Source: Triticum aestivum (lineage: Eukaryota; Streptophyta; Magnoliopsida; Poales; Poaceae). From it: DNA of 64,000 nt. The translations under genes were made by a program, and so were the position numbers. Under the pieces are notes generated by a model. The model was not told where the DNA came from. It ran no database searches and was given only the letters and a program-made list of their open reading frames with translations. Shown here in pieces: positions 55,200-64,000 of this stretch (within the stretch, counting starts at the first letter, position 1; each line of letters opens with the position of its first letter). The DNA is taken from the NCBI RefSeq assembly GCF_018294505.1, contig NC_057814.1:36645054-36709053 (forward strand), given 5' to 3'.

Positions 55200-57798
55200 G
55201 GATCACCAACTTGTTGCTATACATGAAACACCCCGGATGTATTTTCCATAATTGTAACTCCAACTCTTGCCATTTTCGGCTATGTGTTATGATATTCCCT
55301 TCGTGGTCGGGTTTTGTCTTTTGTTTTGCATTTTTTTCTTGTCATGCATCTCATACCATGTCATCATGTGCATTGCATTTGCATACGTGTTCCTCTCTTG
55401 CATCCGAGCATTTTCCCCGTTGTCCGTTTTGCAATCCGGCGCTCCCATCTCCTCCGGCGCACCCCTCTTGTTTTCTTTTTGTGAGCGGGTGTTGAACGTT
55501 CTTGGAATGGACCGAGGCTTGTCAAGTGGCCTTGGTACACCACCGGTAGACCACCGGTCAAGTTTCGTTCCATTTGGAGGTCGTTTGGTACTCCAACGGT
55601 TAACTGGGCATCCGCAAAGTCCATTTGTGTGTTCCAGCAAAACCCCCTCTCTAAACAACCCAAAAACCCAGCATATTCTCTTCCATGCTCTAGGTCGTTC
55701 GATCACGATCGTGTGGGCGAAAACCGCACCTCATTTGGACTCTCCTAGCTCCCTCTACCTATATATATGCCTCCCCTCCCGAAATAATACGCAGATCAAA
55801 CCCTAGCATTTTTCCCCGCCGCCGCCGGACACGTCCGGTCCGCGCCGGACAAATCTCCACCGACGGCCGCAGCAAACCAGGGGCCGCCACGTGGCGCCCG
55901 CCGCCACCCGTACCGCGCCGGCCCGCCAGGCCCGCCGCGGGCCCGATCGAGCCCAGTCCCGCTGCCGCTCGCCCTCCGCGCGCCCGAGCCGCGCCGCCGC
56001 CCTGCGCTGCCTCCTCCGCGCCGTCGCCCGCCGCCTTCGCCTCCCGCCGGCGCCGCCGCCCCGGCACCGGTCGCCGCCGCCGCCGCCCCCGCCGCACGAC
56101 GCCGCGCGTCCTCCTCCTCCGGCGCCCGGCGCCGCCCGACCTCCGGCTGCCTCCCTCCGGCCTCTCCCTCCTCTCCTCCGACGTCGCCACCCACCGCCGG
56201 CAAGGTTGAGGCCCGACCCCGGCCAGATCTGGATCGAGGAAGCCCACGGTTGACTTTCCTTTTCTCTCCCCGAAATTTCAGTTTTTTTGCATTTTCACAT
56301 TATATACCCCTGTTCATCATATCATAACTCTCTGCATATAGCTCCGTTTCGCACGTGTAAAATATCGAATTGTTTGTCTCGTGATGCTCTACATTTTGTT
56401 CAATTGCACCATGTTCATTAGAGGCCATATTGATGCCCAAATCTCTGGTGCAAGAGTGCTAGTTGCTGTTATCTGCTGTTACTTAGCAGAACTTGGGGAT
56501 TTGTTATGTTTGTATCATTTAATCTGTGCATCTTATGGGCATGAGCTCTACATGTGTTTTGTTATATGACATGCCATCTTTCTAGTGGGGTATGCGATCT
56601 ATTTTTTTGATCTCTGTGGGGACTAGCACAAGCATGCAAATTAGGCCCCGTAATGTTTCTGATTTCAGGGACAGTAATTTCTGTCTGTCTGCTGTTATTT
56701 TGTTGCCATGTAAACTTGATGCTACAGAGAGATCCATGCATATTTTGGAGATGTTCAGTAAGGATGTTTTGTAGATATTGTTGTAATTGATCCATTCCTG
56801 CCCTTGTTTGCAATTATGGAGTGCCATAGCATGACTCAATCTTGCTCTACTTTTGCTATAAAAATATTTCTGGCAGATTGTTTATATGATATTCAATTTT
56901 GCCAAGCTTGTTGTAGTTGTTTCATTCATGCTATATACTTTCTCTTGCCATGGATAGCTCAAAAACATGCCATCTTGCTGTAGGTATGCTTGTTTTGGCA
57001 TTCATTGCTTTGTGGTGAGTGAATGAAGCTCACCAAGATGCCTTCATATTATTGTTTCTGCCATGCTTTGTTTTCTGCTGTCTGAAACCTGTTAACGAAA
57101 CTTGCTATGTTTACTTGGTTGCGATCATATCTTCTGGTCCTTTTTGGCTTATGGTCAATAAGAGACTTTTGTCATATGCATTTAGTAGAATACTTTCATG
57201 CCTTGTTTTGCCATGTTAAGTTCCTGTAGCATATTGTTTTCGTGCTCTGAACATTGCTACCTGATGCTGTTTTCTGCCATGTCCAGTAATTTCACTAAGT
57301 CTGTGAACCTGTTATCTTTTGCACTTTTGCCATGCTTGTTTGAACCTGCTATGGTGTGATCTAGCCGTAGCTCAGTGTTCATAGTTTGTCAAGCATCTCC
57401 TGTAGATTACTGCTATATGCTTTGTTGCTATGTTGGAGTGCTGTAGCATTATTACTTGTTGCATTCTAAGTGCTATCATGCTGTTAATCGCAGATTCGTG
57501 TCATTCTTGTTTTGCTTGCCATTTGCAAACCGTGCATCCGTTTCCGGTGATCTTTATATCGATTTCGACGGAAATCATCTCATCTTTCCAGTGGCATGCT
57601 TGGTGTGCCAAGTTACTGCCTTGTTCATCATTTTCCTTCCGGAGCACGCATATGCATCGCATATCATTCATGTTTTGCATCATGTTGCTTGTGCATTTCC
57701 CGTGATTGATTGTGGTTCCATTGCTTGTGTTCTTATCTTGGATAGAGCCGGGAGACGAGTTCGTGAACGAGGAACCTGTTGAGTACGCTTACGAGGAT
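55200..57798 (+). other. promoter, GC-rich leader and long intron-like stretch, probably of an LTR element
   Basis: TATA-like CCTATATATATGCCTCC is near 55758. It is followed by an extremely GC-rich leader (55810-56250) with low-complexity frames, then 1.5 kb of T-rich intron-like sequence, then a short open piece (57747-57798) reading PGDEFVNEEPVEYAYED. This layout suits an LTR promoter with leader and the start of a gag gene. The Gypsy-like element at 57799 cuts it off. I cannot name the family, and the open frames in the GC-rich part are probably artefacts. Confidence 0.4.
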
Positions 57799-58409
57799 TG
57801 TCGTGGAATTGTCACGGCAGATATCCTAGGGTGAGGACTTAGTCGTGAGGCCAGCGCATCTATGTAGTAGCTTGAGAGGGGTTGAGCGGAATAGAGAGAC
57901 GCAACACAAGACGAGGATTTAGACAGCTTCGGGCCCCAGGAAACATCACCCGGAATAACCCTACGTGCTGTTTGAGGCTAGGTCTCATTATGATCACGGG
58001 AGAGTCGCCGGGAACCGGCTCTTGGTGTCTAGCCCTAGAGATTGTTTCTTGTCGCTTGTCCCTCTTTGGGGAGCCCTGCCCCTCCTTATATAAGTTAGAG
58101 GGGCGGGTTACATGTGGAGTCCTAGTAGGACTAGGACTAGTCTATCTTTTCTTACAAGTTGAATACAAGTCCGGGTCTTGCTTCCTTGGTAGGAGAATAT
58201 TCCTTATGCCTTTCCTCATAAACCGGTCCACCATAACATGAGCCGGCTTTCTGGGCCTTGGGCCTACTCTTCTGTCTGACCCGCCGTCGGGACCATCATT
58301 AAATCGCCAGGCTCATGAGTCGCCAATCCTCCGTCGGGTTACGATGAAGCGCCAAGTCCGGCCGGGTCATACTCCCGGCCAGGTCATACCGCGGGGTATA
58401 TCCCCGACA
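57799..58409 (-). repeat. 3' LTR of the Gypsy-like element
   Basis: On the minus strand it begins TGTCGGGGATATACCCCGCG and ends CAATTCCACGACA; 611 bp. A TTATATAAGG TATA-like word is at about 58083-58093. Confidence 0.85.
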
Positions 58410-58422
58410 TTAGCCCCCAGTT
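58410..58422 (-). promoter_or_regulatory. polypurine tract
   Basis: Minus-strand ACTGGGGGCTAA directly before the LTR start TGTCGGGG, as in several grass Gypsy elements. Confidence 0.75.
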
Positions 58423-58950
58423 TTATTTGGATTCATCCATGTTAAACTGATCCTGTAAAATAAACACAAGAACAAACTTGATAGGTTGTGCTCCGGGTTA
58501 AATATTTTCCTGAACCGGCACCTGATCATCTTTAAGTCCTTGTCATTTTCCTCCTGGATGCATACTCAAGATCTTATAGCAAATCTCTTTAAACAGATAT
58601 GTCCAAACCTTGCCAATGCAAAAAATCCAGGCACTTCTTCTAAAAAATCCGGGTCAATAGGCCAGCTTCATAACCAATTTGCTGACATTGGCTCTTGTAG
58701 AGAAATATTATAAGAAATAATCCATTTGAGTCAGCCTTCAAAGCTCTGACTTGACAAAAATATTGGTCTTGAAATATTCAACTGATATTCAGCCGGTTTA
58801 AAGATGTAGATCTTGCCGATTTATGATTGCCAAAAATTGTCGGGTTATAAATAAATGATGCCGGGTCATGATTGCTGCAGACACCGGGTTAATCTGGTCT
58901 GCTCCAAATTGAGAATTTGAAGATTTTTTCTCCCTTATATGCATATCACC

Positions 58951-59560
58951 TGTAGCCCCCAAGTGCCGGGTTGTCATGCTTGCAGCAACCTGAGACTTGT
59001 AATTGTCTTATGCTCATAAAAACTTCAACCAGTGTAGCCCCCAAGGGCCGGGTCATTATGCAATAATGAGCAGGGACTTTGTAGATATAACCATGTAAAC
59101 TTGAACAGCAATGTGTAGCCCCCAAGGGCCGACTTAGTAAGATAATACTGAGTTGGGACTTTGTATATAATTTATTGATAATAACATCATATAATACAAT
59201 CTCCACCATGGGGCTTGAACCCACGTCCACAAGGTTAAGAGCTTTGTACTCTACCAACTGAATAGTGGACAGTTCAATATAATGGATTAATGCTTGTGTA
59301 CCTTGAACTTTTGACAGGACCAATTGTTAGCCCCCAAGGACCGGCTCATTTAGAATGTGATGAGTCGGGTCTTCAATAAGTTGAGCAAAAAATGACTTTG
59401 CATTAGCCCTCAAGTGCCATGGTACATGCTGGCAGTGACATGGGACTTGCATATTCGATGTAATATCAAATTGAATAATGTAGCCCCCAAGTGCCGGGTC
59501 GTAAGCCTGCAGCGACTCAGGACTATTCCTTCCATTGTAGAATAAATCATATACATTGAT
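58951..59560 (-). repeat. ~80-bp modules with polypurine-tract-like cores
   Basis: TAGCCCCCAAGTGCCGGGT or a close variant occurs near 58953, 59034, 59115, 59328, 59404 and 59480, at ~75-82-bp spacing except where a tRNA-like insertion widens one interval. On the sense (minus) strand each reads CTTGGGGGCTA, like the polypurine tract. Further single copies are near 60349, 60437, 60535, 60627 and 61181. Confidence 0.85.
59200..59271 (-). tRNA. tRNA-Lys(CTT)-like relic
   Basis: On the minus strand the 72 bases contain TTCAGTTGGTAGAGT (D arm and box A region), an anticodon loop CTCTTAA with anticodon CTT, and GTGGGTTCAAGCCCCAT (T arm and box B). The whole follows plant tRNA-Lys(CTT) as I remember it. 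One base is missing in the D stem and about one acceptor pair is broken, so it is probably a pseudogene. It lies inside the module array of the Gypsy-like element, on that element's sense strand. Confidence 0.7.
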
Positions 59561-59569
59561 AAAATAATA

Positions 59570-60285
59570 GTCATTGCGCCACAGCGACTTTGAATACCTC
59601 ATCTGTTGATAATTAACTCCGGAGTTTAAATACCCGGCGGCTCTTGGCTGATGGCGATTTAATACGCCTCCATTGTAAGCCAGAATTTGTACAACCTGGC
59701 GGCTTATAGCCTTTGAGAAAATCAAGAATTGATAACCCTTTTGAGACACCAATTTCCATCTTTGATTATGGGCTTGAATTTAATCATTTATGTAAGTCAT
59801 AGCTCTGTAAATCCTACAGAGTTTAAACAACATATGCCCTGGCGACTTAACATCAAAAACCAGGGCGGGTAACCACCCAAATGTAGTCTTATCCTGCACA
59901 TAATTAGATCACAAGATCCCTTGACGGTTTACCGCAGGGCGGGCCATAATATCTCACATATAACCATTGGTGTGTAACAAGGAGTCACGGATAAGCCTGT
60001 TATGAATCATAACTTTGAAACATAACTATAATAATAATATTATACCTGTGATATTGAATTTTCACTGCCGGTTTATGTGACCTGTGCAGTAAGGGTGATA
60101 ACCCAATCTTTAGAAATCAAGACTTCCAAATGTTTATGATTGTCATATGATGGCGACTTATCATCCAAAGTCAAACCGGGTTAAATAGCAACCACTCATA
60201 TACACTTTAGATATGATCAAAAGAGCTTCAAATAAAATCCAAAAATTGTTTGCAAAAAGAGACTTCAAAAAATTTAAGGCTTCTG
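59570..60285. other. interior of the Gypsy-like element, non-coding
   Basis: Repeated words GGCGACTTA, ACCGGGTTAA and CCCGGCGGC occur, but no gene. Confidence 0.5.
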
Positions 60286-60287
60286 AT

Positions 60288-60725
60288 TCGAATACGATCA
60301 GAAAACCGTCCCAAAGGGGTTAAGCTAAGATTCGAATACGATCATATAGCCCCCAGTGGCTTTGGCGTTGCCAATCAAGAGGGTACCAACAGCTATGTTC
60401 TCTTTGGTTTGAATACGACCTATGTTTGAACAGGAAGCCCCCAAATGACCTTGAGAGTTGTTTAACGACGCTGATTCGAATACGATCCACGTCGGTTCCC
60501 AAAAGGGGTTGAGCTATGATTCGAATACGATCAAGAAGCCCCCTAGTGAGCTCGGCAGTGTGCCAATCAAGTGGGTATCGACAGCTATGTTCTCTTTGGT
60601 TCGAATACGACCTATGTTTGAACAGGAAGCCCCCAAGTGATCATGAGAATATTTAACAACTCTGATTCGAATACGATCAGGGTCACACCAAAAGGGTTAA
60701 GCTAAATTCGAATACGATCATCTCC
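60288..60725 (-). repeat. ~186-bp tandem repeat with GATTCGAATACGATCA words
   Basis: The block CCAAAAGGGGTTGAGCTATG-type start recurs near 60313, 60497 and 60684. TTCGAATACGA (or TTTGAATACGA) occurs about eight times between 60288 and 60720. CCAATCAAGxGGGTA and GCTATGTTCTCTTTGGTT also recur. There are 2 to 2.3 units. Confidence 0.85.
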
Positions 60726-63700
60726 CAATGGTCATTAAAGCAGGGTACCTATATTTGAGTTGTGCTTTGTAACAGACTCTTTAGTCCCTTTAATTTTTCC
60801 TGAGAACTCGAACTTTGCGAGGGATAAATTCTTTTTTGAACCAGAAATTCTTAAACTGGATATTGAGAGTTTCAAAGTTTTGTAATAGACAAATTTACCT
60901 TGAACCGGATTGAGAGCTTCAAAGCTTTGTGGCAGATAAATTTCTCTTGAACCGGATTTTAAACCGGATATTAAGAGCTTCAGTGCCTTGTGGGAGATGT
61001 CAAGTCTCTTGAACCGGATTTTAAACCGGAATCCTTCTTTTTAAGCCGGAAATGTTCGGACGGCCTTTAAACTTTTCACCAATATGGCGGTAGCCTCCGG
61101 GACCGAATTATTTTTTCCCTCCAGTGACCCGGAGTTCTTGAATGCATTGAAACCGACCAATGCTGCCGAGTCATATCATTGTAGCCCCCGAGTCTCAAGA
61201 TGACTCGAGGAGTTGGCTTCGAGATTCTCCATATTGACCATAACATAAGGTGTATATCATTGGTGTTGATAACACGATGTAAATCCATAGAAGGTTGAGG
61301 TGACTGCGGCGGGTTATAAAGGATCCCGTATGAGCCGTGTCAGCAACTTGGCCAATGGTTCCTTTCAACTGGCTGCTTTGAAGTTTAACCAAACTGTAGT
61401 GGCGGTGACTTGTGCACCTACCCATTGAGCCATCCGTGCAGACGGCGGTTGATAAAACATGATAACTTGCCTCCAATTTGTTGAAAGAAAAACGGGCTTC
61501 CCAAGCAGTGACTCGCTCATATTCAATAAACAGCTCATGCAGACAGGTGCGGCCCGGTGTGTTGATATAGATCAACCCGCGAGAGACAGATGGTAAAAAC
61601 GACTGTTGCATCAGAGGCGGCACAGACAGATGAGCCGGCCGTGGCATTGTAAGCCGGTGCGGATGGGCAAGTTAACCACATCGTTTTGATGTAGTGAACA
61701 ATTGTCCTGCATCAACAATATTGCAGACCAACACAAAGATAAACTGCTCTTTGATAAAAAATAATATGTACCAATAAAATATTTTTTAGATGGATATCAC
61801 CTGATGTGCCAGGCCGGAAATAATCCGCCATGAAATTGATGATTGTTAGGTGAAGTTGAAGTCGCTCACGGGTGAACCGGCCGCGGCGTGATAAACCGGT
61901 GCAGACGGGTGAGTCGACCGCGACGTTTGTAAGCCGGCGTGGACAGCGAGTCGGCCACGGCGTTGTAAGCTTGCGCGGACACGTGAACCGGCCACGAGGG
62001 CGGATGGGCGAGTCATCCATGGCGTTGTAAGGCGGCGCGGACGGGTGAACCGGCCACGACTCTGTAAGCTGGTGTGGCAGTATGTTGAGTAAGGACGACC
62101 ACCTGTGCCGAATGATGTTGGCACGCCTCCATCACCGTGGCGTAATACCACTTTGTAATGAATAATTCTCCTGCATATAAAATACAGCAGGGCAAAGTAA
62201 TTTTGTTCGGATGAAATAATATGTGCTTAAAAATAAATAAGATAAATAGCACCTGATTCGTCCAGACGACAGATGATTTTTAGCTGGCGGTTTACAGTGG
62301 CCCCCCTCTGCGCGGTCTACCACGGCGGAGATGGCAGCAAGGTTGGTAACTCGGCGCGGACACTGCCGAGGAGGCCCCTGGCGAAGGTGGCTCAGGAGCA
62401 GGACGCGGCAGTAGCCGCGCGAGGTAGCGACGAGGCGGGGTCTTTTGGCCGCGGCGACTTACGGCGACGGAGGAGGCGAATCCAAGGTGCGGCGGCACGG
62501 GTCGCCGTCTACGCGGACAGAGCAAGGCGGCAGCCGACCGGAGAGCCCATGAAGTGAGGCGGGGCGCCGGGCCGTCTCGGAGCATACATGTGGTGACTTG
62601 GAGCGAGGCTGCGGCCATGGCCACGGCGGTGGCGTAAGCAAGGCGGCTCCAGGGCGACGCAGACTTGTGCGGGGGTGACGACGGTCGCCGGCAGCTCGAC
62701 GCACGACCACGGTGACGGTGACTCAGAGCAGTTTAGGCAGGGGAGCAAGGCGGCTCGCGGTGAATCACAGAGACGACGGCGAGGACGGTGCAGTTCTCAG
62801 TGGAATAATCTAAAGCTGGGGGCTAGAGATGGAATCCGGCGGGAGCGGCAACTCAAGGCGACGCGGCGCTGCCACCAGGGCGGCTCAAAGGCGTAGGGTA
62901 GGGCCGGATATGGAGGTGGCGGTTTGCAGGTGACGCCGGCGCGACAAGGCCGCGGAGGCCTGATGGCTGTGAACCGGCGGAGGCGGCTGGCAACTCGACG
63001 GCTAAAATTAACCCAGCTCTCGGTTTGCCCAAGATTGTCCAACTTCATGGTATCCTGTGTGATTGTGTTGGCTTTAACTCAATTAGCATGATGCTACGAG
63101 ACAGTGGCGGCCGTGGAGGCAGTGACCGCCGACGGCGGTGGTTTAAACAGAGGCCGCGGCAAGGGGAGCCATGGCGGCTCAGGACGTGCGAGGGTCGCCG
63201 GCGGTTTAAGATACTGCTGTGAGTCTCGTAGGTCTCGAATCATCGCCCGTAAGTAGTTTTTAAATCGGTCCAACTCTGGGCGATGTGTGCATTGGGCCAC
63301 CTGCTGTAGCATCTCCAATCACTAGTACCCAGAGTGATTGGATTTTGCTTTCCGTCAATAGTACAGACCCTGTTGGTCTTTTGTAGTAGTAGTAGTCGGT
63401 ACGATTGATGGATACGATTCGGAAGTAGTACTAGCAGTAAGGACAAAACACCTCGGGCTTCGGCGCGCTGGTGAAAACGTGCTGCAACAGGAAACCATGG
63501 TTTCGGCGACTTGATCATTGCATTTGATAGATTGCGGACACGTTCTCAACTTGCAGCAGCGACAGTGCAATCAGCACAACCATACTTTCCTTAAAATTTT
63601 AATCTTCCAAACCATGAACTCAGACCAATAAACTGCGGCTCGGCGTCAGCGAATCCATATTGTGGTTGTTAATTTTCCAATCATAACTGCCTCCGTTCCT

Positions 63701-63876
63701 GGTCTTGGCCCTTCTTAAGCATCGCATATCAAAAAACTCCATCGATTATAAATCTGGACGGATGAACTTGAAGTTGATGCAGATCTTTCAAACCGGCTCT
63801 TGCTTCAACCGGACACTTATGAAATTCTCGATCCCTGAGAGAGATCCCTCCAAGAAGTCAACACCACCGTGCGCAC
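60726..63876 (-). other. remaining interior and GC-rich leader of the Gypsy-like element
   Basis: Around 60830-61050 GAACCGGATTTTAAACCGGA repeats several times with GAGCTTCA words. From 61860 to 62080 a ~45-bp motif GGGTGAACCGGCCACG...TTGTAAGC repeats about five times. From 62280 to 63230 the sequence is GC-rich with Arg/Pro frames on both strands, likely the untranslated leader next to the primer-binding site. 63240-63870 is unassigned. No gag, protease, reverse transcriptase or integrase motif is seen. Confidence 0.55.
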
Positions 63877-63894
63877 GCCCCACGGTGGGCGCCA
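63877..63894 (-). promoter_or_regulatory. primer-binding site, tRNA-Lys type
   Basis: Minus-strand TGGCGCCCACCGTGGGGC, two bases inside the LTR, is the exact complement of the last 18 bases (with CCA) of plant tRNA-Lys(CTT) as I remember it. Confidence 0.75.
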
Positions 63895-63896
63895 AC

Positions 63897-64000
63897 TGTC
63901 GTGGAATTGTCACGGCAGATATCCTAGGGTGAGGACTTAGTCGTGAGGCCAGCGCATCTATGTAGTAGCTTGAGAGGGGTTGAGCGGAATCGAGAGGCGC
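63897..64000 (-). repeat. 5' LTR of the Gypsy-like element, partial
   Basis: The first 104 bases equal 57799-57902 with about two changes. It runs off the window. Confidence 0.9.

Larger units (their letters stand above)
57799..64000 (-). mobile_element. Gypsy-like non-autonomous LTR element (LARD type), minus strand
   Basis: The LTR copies at 57799 and 63897 start with the same >100 bp on the plus strand (TGTCGTGGAATTGTCACGGC). The orientation is fixed by the primer-binding site next to the right LTR and by the CTGGGGGCTAA tract next to the left one, so transcription runs leftward. The 5.5-kb interior has no gag or pol frame of useful length. It has many tandem modules, a tRNA-like relic and GC-rich leader sequence (62280-63230, next to the PBS side). 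The right LTR continues beyond the window. The 5 bases before the element are AGGAT, presumably half of the target duplication. Confidence 0.85.

Noticed and set aside
55891..56253. 120-residue Pro/Arg/Ala-rich frame in the GC leader
   Set aside because: Low complexity, open on both strands, no conserved block.
57799..64000. Plus-strand orientation of the last LTR element
   Set aside because: The LTR reads TG...CA in both directions because its ends are palindromic, but the PBS and purine tract fix it as minus strand.

Overview
This is repeat-rich plant nuclear DNA, almost certainly from a grass and most likely a Triticeae genome (wheat, Aegilops or barley type). The reasons are the grass-type CACTA (En/Spm) transposons with foldback subterminal repeats around the core GGTCCCGGTTGGTGG/CCACCAACCGGGACC, the Copia LTR that begins TGTTGGAAATATGCCCTAGA (as in Angela/BARE/WIS elements, judged from memory), and the depth of nesting. 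I see no convincing host gene. Nearly everything is transposable element, element-encoded gene, relic, or shuffled gene fragment.

Layout. (1) 1-3830: the right part of a CACTA element (element C, minus strand) with a broken 5' piece of a TNP2 transposase. (2) 3831-11301: an old, heavily decayed Copia element; only 44 bp of its 5' LTR lie in the window, but it keeps a primer-binding site, polypurine tract and full 3' LTR. It sits inside the second gene of the next CACTA. (3) 11302-23959: CACTA element A (minus strand), with ORF2, a minisatellite, internal foldback arrays, a nearly complete TNP2 and an intact small coiled-coil/membrane gene; its 5' part carries a patchwork insertion (about 21339-23226) between 226-bp direct repeats. 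(4) 23963-24478: a 0.5-kb spacer. (5) 24479-39992: CACTA element B, the same family in opposite orientation, complete from terminus to terminus with TSD TAT, holding a broken TNP2, a 5'-truncated Copia element with an open polyprotein frame, and an ORF2 whose C-terminus is an Ulp1-like cysteine protease. (6) 39996-44521: shuffled gene fragments (a coiled-coil gene, duplicated F-box fragments, a 27-G run). (7) 44522-54512: CACTA element D (TSD ACA), with an intact multi-exon Transposase_24-type gene and a tandem array of ~670-bp units, into one of which CACTA element E (50103-51964, TSD TAG) has inserted exactly. (8) 54577-55171: a non-autonomous DNA element. (9) 55200-57798: promoter/leader-like sequence, probably of another LTR retrotransposon. 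(10) 57799-64000: a Gypsy-like non-autonomous LTR element (minus strand) without pol, primed by a tRNA-Lys type PBS and carrying a tRNA-Lys(CTT)-like relic and many polypurine-tract-like modules.

How the genes relate. CACTA elements A and B share one plan: 5' foldback array, TATA box with a conserved palindrome, a small predicted tail-anchored coiled-coil protein, TNP2 transposase, an internal foldback array that abuts the promoter of ORF2, then ORF2 with a terminal Ulp1-type protease domain. TNP2 is expected to cut and join the ends. The roles of ORF2 and of the small protein are unknown. Neither copy is fully intact: A has one frameshift in TNP2 and a broken ORF2; B has several lesions in TNP2 and in the small gene. 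The relative order of events can be read from the nesting.
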